Translations under genes and position numbers: made by a program | Shown: piece after piece, positions 10,913 through 19,216 of the stretch | Numbering within the stretch: the first letter of the stretch is position 1 | How the letters are laid out: every line of letters starts with the position of its first letter | The notes under the pieces: generated by a model | What the model was told of the DNA's origin: nothing | Seen by the model: only the letters and a program-made list of their open reading frames with translations | Databases searched by the model: none | Source: Nomascus leucogenys | Taxonomy: Eukaryota; Chordata; Mammalia; Primates; Hylobatidae | Direction of reading: 5' to 3' | NCBI RefSeq assembly: GCF_006542625.1 | Contig: NC_044392.1 | Location: forward strand, 88,539,334 to 88,603,333 | DNA: 64,000 nucleotides

Positions 10913-11404
10913 AAGTTTTTTTTCTCATTTGAAGAGATTGTGTCTTTTTCTTTGCTTTTAAGTGTTTTTTGTTGTTGTTGTTGTATTTGTTTTTTGTTTT
11001 TGTTTTTGGTCCTTGGTTTTGGATAGTTTTACTATGATGTACTTAGGGTAGATTTCTATGTAATTATTTGCTTGGGATTCAACATGCTTGTTTAACATGT
11101 GACTTGATCTCTCTTGAAAGCTTTGGACAATTTTTGCTGAGGGTTTCATCAAATATTACTGCTATTGACTCAATTATTCTTTGCTTCTAGGACTTTACAC
11201 ACTCATATTTGAAATATATTTACTTTGTCTCATATATCTCTTATGCTCGTCTGTATACTTTTCATTATTTTTCTCTTTATGCTTCAGTTTATGTTTTTTT
11301 TTTTTTTACTGAATTAACTTTCAGTTCACTGACCCTATTTTTGCTATATCTAATGTGCTGTTAAACTCACCTTTGAGTTCTTAATATTAGAAATGGTAAT
11401 TTTT

Positions 11405-11702
11405 TTTTTTTTTTTTTTGGAGACAGAGTCTTGCTCTGTCACCCAGGCTGGAGTGCAGTGGCACAATCTCAGCTCACTGCTACTTCTGCCTCCCAGATTC
11501 AAGTGATTCTCCAGCCTCAGCCTCCCAAGTAGCTGGGGTTACAGGCTTGTGCCACCACACCTGGCTAATTTTTGTATTTTTTAGTAGAGACGGGGTTTCG
11601 CCATGTTGACCAGGCAGGTCTCAAACCCCGGACCTCAGGTGATCCATCCTCCTCGGCCTCCCAAAGTGCTGGGATTAGAGGCATGAGCCAGCAGGCATGG
11701 TC
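11405..11702 (-). mobile_element. AluS SINE, full length
   Basis: Complete reverse-strand Alu. TSD AGAAATGGTAATTTTT (11389-11404) against AGAAATTGTAATTTTT (11703-11718). Confidence 0.94.
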
Positions 11703-12886
11703 AGAAATTGTAATTTTTTCAATTGTAATGTTTTCATGTCATCTTTTATGGAAATCTTCCATCCTATTTATCACTTATTGAGCATAATGATCACAATTGA
11801 CCCCTGTCCATATTTGATTATTCCAACATCTGCATGTCCTAAAGATCTACTTATATTGTCTATTTTTTCCTTTTAGTTTCCAGTCACTTCATTTTGTCTT
11901 CTGGTGTATTTAATAATTTTTTTGTTAAGTGTAAGATATGTACAAAAAATTGCAGAAACTCTGAATGACAATAACTCCTTCCCAAGAGGATTTAATTTCC
12001 TTTTGGCAGGCACTTGGATGCAATCAGTGATTGAGATAGTTCAAGACTGGACTTTAGGCCTTCAGAGAGCTGCCCTATTTCTAGTTTTATGGGGTAGCCC
12101 TTCAGGTGTCTCAACTGAATGCCTTGGGTGGTAACAAAGATCTTGTCCTCCCTTGTTGCCCCTGAACACCGAGTTTCATTTTCACCTTTTCTCCGCTTCC
12201 CCACCTCACTGGTCTTGAAAACTTCCAAAAGCTCTTGGACACTGTTTTTATGTCCAGCAAAAATTTCTCCCAGGGAAAAAGTGCTGGAGAAGGTCCAGTT
12301 TACCTCAGTGTACTTCCTTCTTCATTACTAATCCTCTAGCCCTGGCTGCTTTGGATGATCATTGATGCTGTCAAACATTTATTTTTTATATTTATTCAGA
12401 TTTTATCATTGTTCTTAGCAGCATGTTTGCTCTGGTATGAGCAGTTCCATCATAACTCCTTATCTATAAAAAGGGAGAATAATTCCTGCTATTTATTCCA
12501 TTTTTTAGTGGTTGCTGTAGGTTCTAATTTAGTACAATCTATTTAGAGCTCATACTGCATTACTTCAAAAAAATAGCATACTTGAACCTTGTATACTTGG
12601 AATAGTATGCTTCTACTTAATCCCTTCATCCTTGGGCTATTGTTGTCATATATAGTACATCCATATATGTTATGAATCCAACAATATGAGGTTATAGTCT
12701 TTGCTTTAAACATTTATATATTTTTGAATTATGAGAAGGAAATTTAAAATATATGAATATATTTTTTCTGTAGGCCCAAGTTACCATCTGGTGTCATTCC
12801 CCTTCATCTGAAGAATTTCCCTTATCATTTCTTATAATGTAGGTCAGTTGATGATGAATTTTCTCTGTTTTTGTCTTTATTTCACT

Positions 12887-13198
12887 TTTCTTTTTTTTTT
12901 TCTTTTTTTTTTCTTTTTTTTTTTTTTATAAGGTCTCACTCTGTCACCCAGGCTGGACTGCAGTGTCACATCTCGGCTCACTGCAGCCTCCGTTTCCAGA
13001 GTTCAAGTGATTCTCCAGCCTCAGCCTCCCGAGTAGCTGCGACTACAGGCACAAGCTACCAATGCCTGGCTATTTTTTGTAGAGATGGGATTTCACAACG
13101 TTGCCCAGGCTGGTCTCAAGCTCCTGAGCTGAAAGCAATCCTCCCTCCTCGGCATCCCTAAGTGCTGGGATTATAGGTGTGAGCCACCACACCCAGCC
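12887..13198 (-). mobile_element. Alu SINE (J-like)
   Basis: A reverse-strand Alu with an interrupted poly-T (12891-12928) and the end 'gagccaccacacccagcc'. It splits an L1 that continues at 13199. Confidence 0.93.
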
Positions 13199-13500
13199 CT
13201 CACCTTTATTTTTGAAAGATATTTTCTCTAGGCGTAGAATTCTTGGCTGCATTTTTTTTTCAGTATTTTGGATATATCAGTCCAATGTCTTCTGGCCTCC
13301 AATGTTTGTTATTATAATTTAGTCATTATTTGTTCTCCATTTGTAATATATCATTTTTCTCTTGCTTCTTTCAAGATATCTTTTTATCTTTCTTTGGCTT
13401 TCAGCGATTTATCTATGAATACTTCTGTGCTTATATTTATCCTACTTGGGGCTTGTTGAGCTCAGGTCTAAAATGCTCTATATCATCTCAGTGCAACATT
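13199..13500 (-). mobile_element. Old L1 (antisense) continuation
   Basis: L1M-type text on the reverse strand: 'ccaatgtcttctggcctccaatg', 'ttttctcttgcttctttcaag', 'ctttggctttcagcg'. Two short open frames here (13268-13512) are shadows of it. Confidence 0.7.
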
Positions 13501-14530
13501 TTTCATGCATAATGTCTTATATTATATTGATTCTCACACAGTAACAGCACAAATATTCAAATCACAACACTTATATACATAGAGTGAGGTAACCATCAGT
13601 CAGAAGTAAAATCTTTAAATTCACAAATTACACTGTAAACATATTTTCCCATTGAAAAAACAGTTTGGCTCATTAAACTAAAGGCTAAAAGGTAGAACAA
13701 GTTAATTTAAAAATTCTATCAAATATTCTTTATATACAGGCAGTGTTGCCATGAAGCTAATGAATGTAAGCTTTAAATCCCGAAATGGCCTTCAAAATGT
13801 GTTCACATGGGCCTCTATGTTTGTAAAGTTTACAAAAGTACAATAATTTTTGGTTCTTTTTAACATAGAAGAGCATAAATTGAATGAGTTTCAGGCTTCG
13901 CAAAACCTAGATCTTCCCCTGCTTTTCACCTTGAATGAAACACAAATGTAGTTCTTTTCATGGGAAGCAAAAAGGAGTTTTTTGCATGCTCGATGATTTT
14001 GTAATAAAGAGGAGGATCGCTTCTAGGGGCACAGAAACAACCTGAGCAGTAGAAACATGGTGTTTGGCGGGAGGCACTTTGGCAGGTCTCATGTCCTGAC
14101 CAAAATATAAGAGTTTGGCCCTCCTACGCAAGACTGGCAGGTTTTATAGTTTCAAAAATAAGTGTAAGCTAAGCCTTCAATGTATGTCCTGTTGGGTGTA
14201 ACTTTTTCCTCATTATCTACATATTAATTGGCTATGTGAGCTATGATGAAGTTGTTGTCACCTAAGCCTGGGTACACAGTTACGCAATCTGTGTGCTTTG
14301 GATTCAGAGTCCTAGCATTGTTTAAAGCCAAGTTAGAAAAATGATACCTCTTTGGAGAAGAGCAACTGATGGGGAATCTAAGCTGTCATCTTGGCTGTGC
14401 CTAGCAGTAGAATTTTAGAACTGCACACAAGTACAAAAAATGATCTCAGTAACAATCCATTAAAAATAATTGCATTTTATTAGGTATCTAGTTCAGAACA
14501 AATTTACAGTTGAAATGCAAGAAAACGTTT
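13500..14530. other. Unclassified intergenic stretch
   Basis: About 1 kb of AT-rich sequence without recognisable Alu, L1, L2 or MIR text and without a credible coding frame. Reading the reverse strand gives a 3'-UTR-like composition, but I could not tie it to any gene. It continues after the Alu (14828-15340) in similar style and ends next to the HNRNPK remnant. Confidence 0.4.
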
Positions 14531-14534
14531 CACT

Positions 14535-14827
14535 TTTTTTTTTTTTGAGATAGAGTCTGGCTCTGTCACCCAGGCTGGAGTGCAGTGGTGCGATCTCAGC
14601 TCACTGCAACCTCCACCTCCCGGGTTCAAGCAATTCTCCTGCCTCAGTCTCCTGAGTAGCTGGGATTACAGACACCTGACGCAGCACCCGGCTAATTTTT
14701 GTATTTTTAGCAGAGACGGGTTTTCACCACATTGGCCAGGCTGGTCTCAAACTCCTGAGCTCAGGTGATCTGCCCACCTCTCCTCCCCAAAGTGCTGGGA
14801 TTACAGGCGTAAGCCACAGCACCCAGC
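14535..14827 (-). mobile_element. AluS SINE, full length
   Basis: Complete reverse-strand Alu, from poly-T at 14535 to 'agcacccagcca'. Short TSD of GTTTCACTT type (14527-14535) against GTTTTTCACTT after it. Confidence 0.92.
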
Positions 14828-15344
14828 CAGTTTTTCACTTCTTGAAGCAAATAGTTGAAACCCAGTTTCATGAAAAGGGCATTCTTCATGAAGGCATAAG
14901 GATCTTCCTCAACTACTAGGAAATAAAAACTTTATTTAAACTTTATTGATATTACATTTAATTTTTTCACTTGAGCATTTTCAGTGTATAAAAGAGGTTC
15001 TCATTTAACTACTAATGCAAATTCCAAGATACTATGTAAAACATTCACAATTAAAATAATTTTTGTTCCCAAATGTTTTTCACATAATTCAATATACTCC
15101 AAAAAATACTATGTATTTTTTTCAAGTCTTCATACAATGAAAATACAACTTTGTAGAAATCTTTAAATTAGTAGACATTGGCAAGTTTTTGGTTTGATAG
15201 TTGGAAGCGAGAGATTAAAACAATCGGAATTTCTTTAGCTTGGTTTTTATAGCCAAATATTATTCTGGCTGGTAAAACTTGCTCCTTTTAGGCCTTGTGT
15301 TAAAGAGAAATAATAATAATAAATTGAAATTTTTTAAAAAAATT
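14828..15344. other. Unclassified AT-rich intergenic stretch
   Basis: No gene or named repeat recognised. On the reverse strand two AATAAAG motifs occur in 14920-14955. This could be 3' UTR of a retrocopy, but the sequence does not resemble the HNRNPK 3' UTR that I know. Confidence 0.35.
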
Positions 15345-15655
15345 CTAAAATCTTTTTAGAAATAAATTTCACATACGTCTCTGCAGCAAATACTATGCCT
15401 TCTGTATCAGGTCCTGAATTTCTGTAGTAGTAATTACCCAATTATTGGATGCTCCTAGAAGAACATCAGTTATGAGTGAACCACCTAAATGTATGATGTA
15501 TTTGTTTGATCCGAATAATGCTTTGCCAGTAATCAATCCAGGCAATTCTTTGGAAACAGTTATTTGTGTGGTCATAATAGGTCCATCGAAATCACGGTAT
15601 AAGTCACTATCCCCTGTTAAGAATAATCATACCCAGAACCAATCTGTGGTTTCTT
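15345..15655 (-). pseudogene. HNRNPK pseudogene: HNRNPK processed-pseudogene fragment (KH3 region)
   Basis: On the minus strand the sequence reads as the C-terminal part of hnRNP K without introns. A YDYS-like stretch before the domain is followed by GPI-MTTQITV, KELPG, ITGK, an I-H-x-x-G-x-x-I-x-D pattern, and TEIQDLIQKA followed by a degraded YLLQ. These align with the third KH domain of HNRNPK (GPIITTQVTIPKDLAG...IIGKGG...TQDQIQNAQYLLQ). The GxxG RNA-binding loop is destroyed (GKALFG in place of GKGGQR), and stops and frame changes occur at both ends. The open frame at 15393-15575 is its surviving core. The copy is truncated at its 5' end, and I see no clear A-tail, so it is old. Other KH proteins fit less well. 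Confidence 0.75.
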
Positions 15656-15850
15656 CCCTCACCACTTACTTCTGTGCCCCAACCTTAGAACCCAAGCTCA
15701 GGAAATGAATCTGGCTCTTTATCACCTGCAGGATGAAGAACTGCAAGCTTCTCTGGAAGGCCTACAAAGCCTTGGTGACCTGATTTTTGATCACCTGTCA
15801 ACATTTTCTCTTTCCTTTCTTATCAAAGTCAGCACTCTCCCACCATATTT
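15656..15850. other. Unclassified intergenic stretch
   Basis: No recognisable repeat or gene. It might be an eroded upstream part of the HNRNPK retrocopy, but I see only weak similarity. Confidence 0.3.
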
Positions 15851-15854
15851 AAGT

Positions 15855-16225
15855 ATCTGTCCTAGTCTGTTCTCTGTTGCTATAACAGAATACCACAGAC
15901 TCAGTAATTTTTAAAGAGAAGAAATTTATTTCTCGCAGTTCTGGAGGCTGGAAAGTCCAGAGCATGGTGCAAGTGTCTAGTGAGGGTTATCCCACGCCAG
16001 AAGGTGAAAGCAATGATACAAGAGGCAACCTGGGCTGGATTTGTTTTACAAAAACTCAGTCACATGATAACTAACCCACTTTCATGCTAAGATTAATCCA
16101 TTCATGAATGCTCTACCCTCTTAAACTAATCACCTCTTATTAGGCCCCTCCTCTCACTTGGGTTGGGGATTAAGTTTCCAACATATGGACTTTTGGGGTA
16201 CACATTCAAACCACAAGACTCTCTG
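15855..16225. repeat. Medium-reiteration repeat, family not identified
   Basis: Begins 'cctagtctgttctctgttgc' and continues 'taacagaataccacagactc', a phrase common in primate DNA (hAT or MaLR-type interspersed repeat). It has no open frame of interest. I cannot name the family with confidence. Confidence 0.5.
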
Positions 16226-16229
16226 ATGT

Positions 16230-16555
16230 GCCCTGAACATATTCTACTTTCTCATTCCCATCTGGAAAGCTCTCCTGCCCTGTCCTTCTGGCCAACTCCC
16301 ATTCATTCTTCAAGCTCCTCAGAAAAACTTTCCTAACTTTCCCCACACAGGAATGCATGCTACGTACACTTAAGATCACATTCTATATTCTAATTACTTG
16401 CTTCAGTGTTTCATTTTTGCTATTTTCATGTTTATCTCCCTTCACTGAACTGTGAGCTCCTTGTAGGCAAATGGTAGATTTTAATACGTATAATCACACA
16501 GCACAGCACAGTGTGTGATGCATAATAGGTGCTCAAGTCCTTCATGTTTTTACAT
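16230..16555 (+). repeat. L2 3' end
   Basis: Typical L2 order on +: 'aagctcctcagaaaaactttcc', 'ttcactgaactgtgagctcc', 'gtgatgcataataggtgctcaa'. Confidence 0.75.
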
Positions 16556-16696
16556 TTTATTGTCGTGTATCAGACACTGTACTCTGAGTTGTTGAGAAAA
16601 AATGCAGGGTCCCTGTGAGCTTACTGTCTGGAGGAGAAACTGATGTTAATCAAGTGATACTATAAATACATAATTATAACTTGAAATAAGTTCTGT

Positions 16697-16735
<39 letters not shown>
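16697..16735. repeat. (AC)n microsatellite
   Basis: About 19 uninterrupted CA dinucleotides, followed by AAAACC. Likely variable in length between individuals. Confidence 0.95.
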
Positions 16736-16738
<3 letters not shown>

Positions 16739-17197
16739 CCATGATCTAGGTTGAGCACAGGGGAGGAGGAGAGGTCAAAAATGCTTCCCTAAGGAAGTAG
16801 TGCTTGACTTGTCATCTGAAGAACGAGTAATTAAGAGATAAAACTGGAGAGAAGATATAGGCCAGAATGTGAGGGATCTTCACAAGACTATAATAAAGAT
16901 TTAGTTCTTTATCTTAAAAGGAAAAATTAGGCATTGAACGTTTTTAAGGACATGACTGACATTATCAGACACATTTGTAACAATGTTCACACGTACTTTG
17001 GAGAATTAATTGAAAAGACAAATGACTCTTGAGTTATTAATAAGTTAACTAATATGCTAGTTCTTGACTATGTTAATCTCATCTAATTGAAATTCGAATT
17101 TTAATACACTTCTGTTATAACGCTGTCTAACTGAAATATAGTATGAGCTACATATGTAACTTCAAATATTTTAATAGCCACATTAAAAAACATAAGA
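16736..17197. other. Intergenic stretch upstream of ZNHIT6
   Basis: Includes a piece of an ancient repeat (about 16740-16900, 'gaggtcaaaaatgcttcccta' text) and AT-rich DNA with no other recognisable feature. Confidence 0.4.
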
Positions 17198-17470
17198 GTT
17201 CAGGCACAGTGGCTCAGGCCACCCAGCACTTTGGGAGGCTGAGACAGGCAGATCACTTGAGGCCAGGAGTTTGAGACCAGCCTGGCCAATGTGGTGAAAA
17301 CCCGTCTCTGCTAAAAAATACAAAAATTAGCCAGGTGCTGTGGCAGGTGTCTGTAATACCAGCTACTCAGGAGACTGAGGCAGGAGAATTGCTTGAACCC
17401 GGGAGGTGGAGGTTGCAGTGAGCTGAGATCGCACCACTGCACTCCAGCCTGGGTGACAGAGCCAGCCTGG
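17198..17470 (+). mobile_element. Alu SINE without A-tail
   Basis: Alu on + with a small deletion near its 5' end ('ctcaggccacccagcac'). It stops at 'ggtgacagagccagcctgg' without an A-tail. It lies directly upstream of the duplicated ZNHIT6 5' block, so the missing tail may reflect rearrangement at this border. Confidence 0.9.
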
Positions 17471-17517
17471 CTGTTACTTAGAAAGAATGGAAAGAAAAAC
17501 TAATGCCCTCTTTCCTA

Positions 17518-17896
17518 CTTGAAACCCATCAGGATTCCCAGTTATACATTGAGTTTGTGTCTGTCACTGACAGTTGATTCCCATGCATGATCTCATATAA
17601 TCTTCGCAATGACACTGGGAGATTTATATTAATAATATCATGTTCCTAGTTTATAGCTTCAAGAAACTAAAGCTTGCAAAGGCGTAACATCAGGTGTGTC
17701 CTCCTTTTTCATACAAGATTGGATTTAATGGTTAACACAGATTAGGGTGGGTTTTCCCATTTCCAGAGTGTAAGGGTTTCGCTTCTCTCCCTCTGCGGGT
17801 CTCCTCCACTCTTTACACCCAGTAGGGCGTGGAGGGTGGCCTAGGGTGTGGCCCAGGAAGCTTCCCTAAGGGAAGGGGGTGGTGGAAACCAGACGG
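17518..17896. repeat. Tandem duplication, copy 1 (ZNHIT6 5' flank)
   Basis: First of two direct copies of a 379-bp block. It begins TTGAAACCCATCAGG and ends GGTGGAAACCAGACGG. It contains a MIR-like piece (catgatctcatataatcttcg, about 17580-17700) and then the GC-richer promoter-like part (ctctgcgggtctcctccac...). By direct comparison it differs from copy 2 at about 18 positions. Confidence 0.95.
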
Positions 17897-18275
17897 TTTG
17901 AAACCCATCAGGATTCCCAGTTATATATCGAGTTTGTGTCCGTCACTGCTAGTTGATTCCCATGCATGATCTCATATAATCTTCGCAATGACACTGGGAG
18001 ATTTATATTAATAATACCATGGTCCCTTGTTTATAGCTTTAAGAAACTAAAGCTTGGAAAGGCCTAACATCAGGTGTGTCCTCTATTTTCATACAAGATT
18101 AGATTTAATGGTTAACACAGATTAGGGTGGGTTTTCCCTTTTCCAGAGTGTAAGGGTTTCGCTTCTCTCCCTCTGCGGGTCTCCTCCACTCTTTACACCC
18201 AGTAGGGCGTGGAGGGTGGCCTAGGGTGTGGCCCAGGAGGCTTCCCTAAGGGAAGGGGGTGGTGGAAACCAGGCG
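17897..18275. repeat. Tandem duplication, copy 2 (ZNHIT6 5' flank)
   Basis: Second direct copy, abutting the first. The spacing between matching bases is 379-380 bp (a one-base insertion near 18020). The last 150 bp of the copies differ at only two or three sites. This copy runs into ZNHIT6 exon 1, so copy 1 is a spare upstream version of the promoter region. Confidence 0.95.
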
Positions 18276-18566
18276 GGAGACGAGAATCCCAGTGGGCAAG
18301 TCACGCAGTTACGCTTGTTGGCCCAGAGAATCCGGCAGGGCCTCCGCAGAGCCGTAAAGAGCTCTACAAGTCGTGAAGGGGCGAGGCGCAAAAGCGTAGC
18401 TTTACGGCTATTCGAGCAGTCGCGTCAAGCAGGCTATTCTGGGCTTGTGGCTGCTTGGCTCCACACGTGGGCCGCCGTAGGCGTTCCGACCGGTAATTCC
18501 TCTTACTGGTGTGCCGCAGCCACATTGAAGGATAGAGTGGCAGCAGAGGCCAAGGATCGTGAGTTG
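18120..18566 (+). promoter_or_regulatory. ZNHIT6: ZNHIT6 promoter / 5' UTR, CpG-rich
   Basis: The region before the ZNHIT6 start codon is CpG-enriched compared with all surrounding DNA (about 20 CpG in 18290-18560). No TATA box is evident, as expected of a housekeeping CpG promoter. The transcription start cannot be placed from sequence. It probably lies in or just after copy 2 of the tandem block. The 5' UTR is open in the frame of the protein from 18225 to 18566 but lacks any ATG. Confidence 0.6.
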
Positions 18567-19216
18567 ATGGAGTTCGCTGCTGAAAATGAAGGGAAGTCTG
18601 GGGGAGGTCTCCACAGCGTAGCTGAGGGGGTGCGGCCAAGTCCAGAGCCTGGCAGGGAGGGAGTAAGGGACTTAGCAGGGGCGAAGGAGTTCGGCGGCGG
18701 AGAGGAGGGGAAAGGGCTGACAGGGATGAAGGAGATAGATGGAGAGGAAGGAAGCGGACAAAGGCCAGAGGAAATACCGATGGACTTAACGGTAGTGAAG
18801 CAGGAAATTATAGACTGGCCAGGTGCAGAAGGCAGGTTGTCTGGCCGGTGGGTAAAACAGGAGGTGGAGGATAGGCCTGAGGTGAAGGATGAGAACGCAG
18901 GCGTATTGGAGGTGAAGCAGGAGACAGATAGTAGTTTAGTGGTAAAAGAAGCGAAGGTGGGTGACCCAGAGGTAAAGGAAGAGAAGGTAAAGGACGAGGT
19001 AATGGACTGGTCAGAAGTGAAGGAAGAGAAGGATAACTTGGAGATAAAACAGGAGAAGTTTGTTGGTCAATGCATAAAAGAGGAAGTGATGCATGGAGAG
19101 GGTGTAAAAGAAGAGAAGGATTTCCTGAAGAAAGAAATCGTGGATGATACAAAGGTGAAAGAAGAGCCTCCGATAAATCACCCGGTGGGCTGCAAGCGGA
19201 AACTGGCCATGTCAAG
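18567..19216 (+). CDS. ZNHIT6: ZNHIT6 coding exon 1 (acidic N-terminus)
   Basis: Encodes residues 1-216 and two bases of R217; the donor is AG|GTAGGG at 19217. The peptide is rich in E, K and V and appears disordered. It carries 11 psi-K-x-E motifs at K78, K97, K107, K117, K137, K142, K152, K161, K171, K181 and K198, plus an LKKE at K188. This is the SUMO-acceptor consensus, and ZNHIT6 is known from proteomics to be SUMOylated at many lysines. A basic patch (KRK, 210-212) precedes the zinc finger. If translation read through the donor it would stop at once (TAG 19218-19220). The 330-codon open frame from 18228 is this exon plus 5' UTR, starting at GTG. The 198-codon antisense frame (18808-19404) is a shadow. 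Confidence 0.95.

Larger units (their letters stand above)
10301..12886 (-). mobile_element. Old L1 (antisense, upstream region)
   Basis: Reverse-strand L1M-type sequence upstream of the previous block, interrupted by Alus at 10580-10912 and 11405-11702. Recognisable phrases include 'tttactgggtatagaattgcag' and 'attctattgttctctagcttcc'. The part from about 11720 to 12850 is weaker and may include unrelated DNA. Confidence 0.6.
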
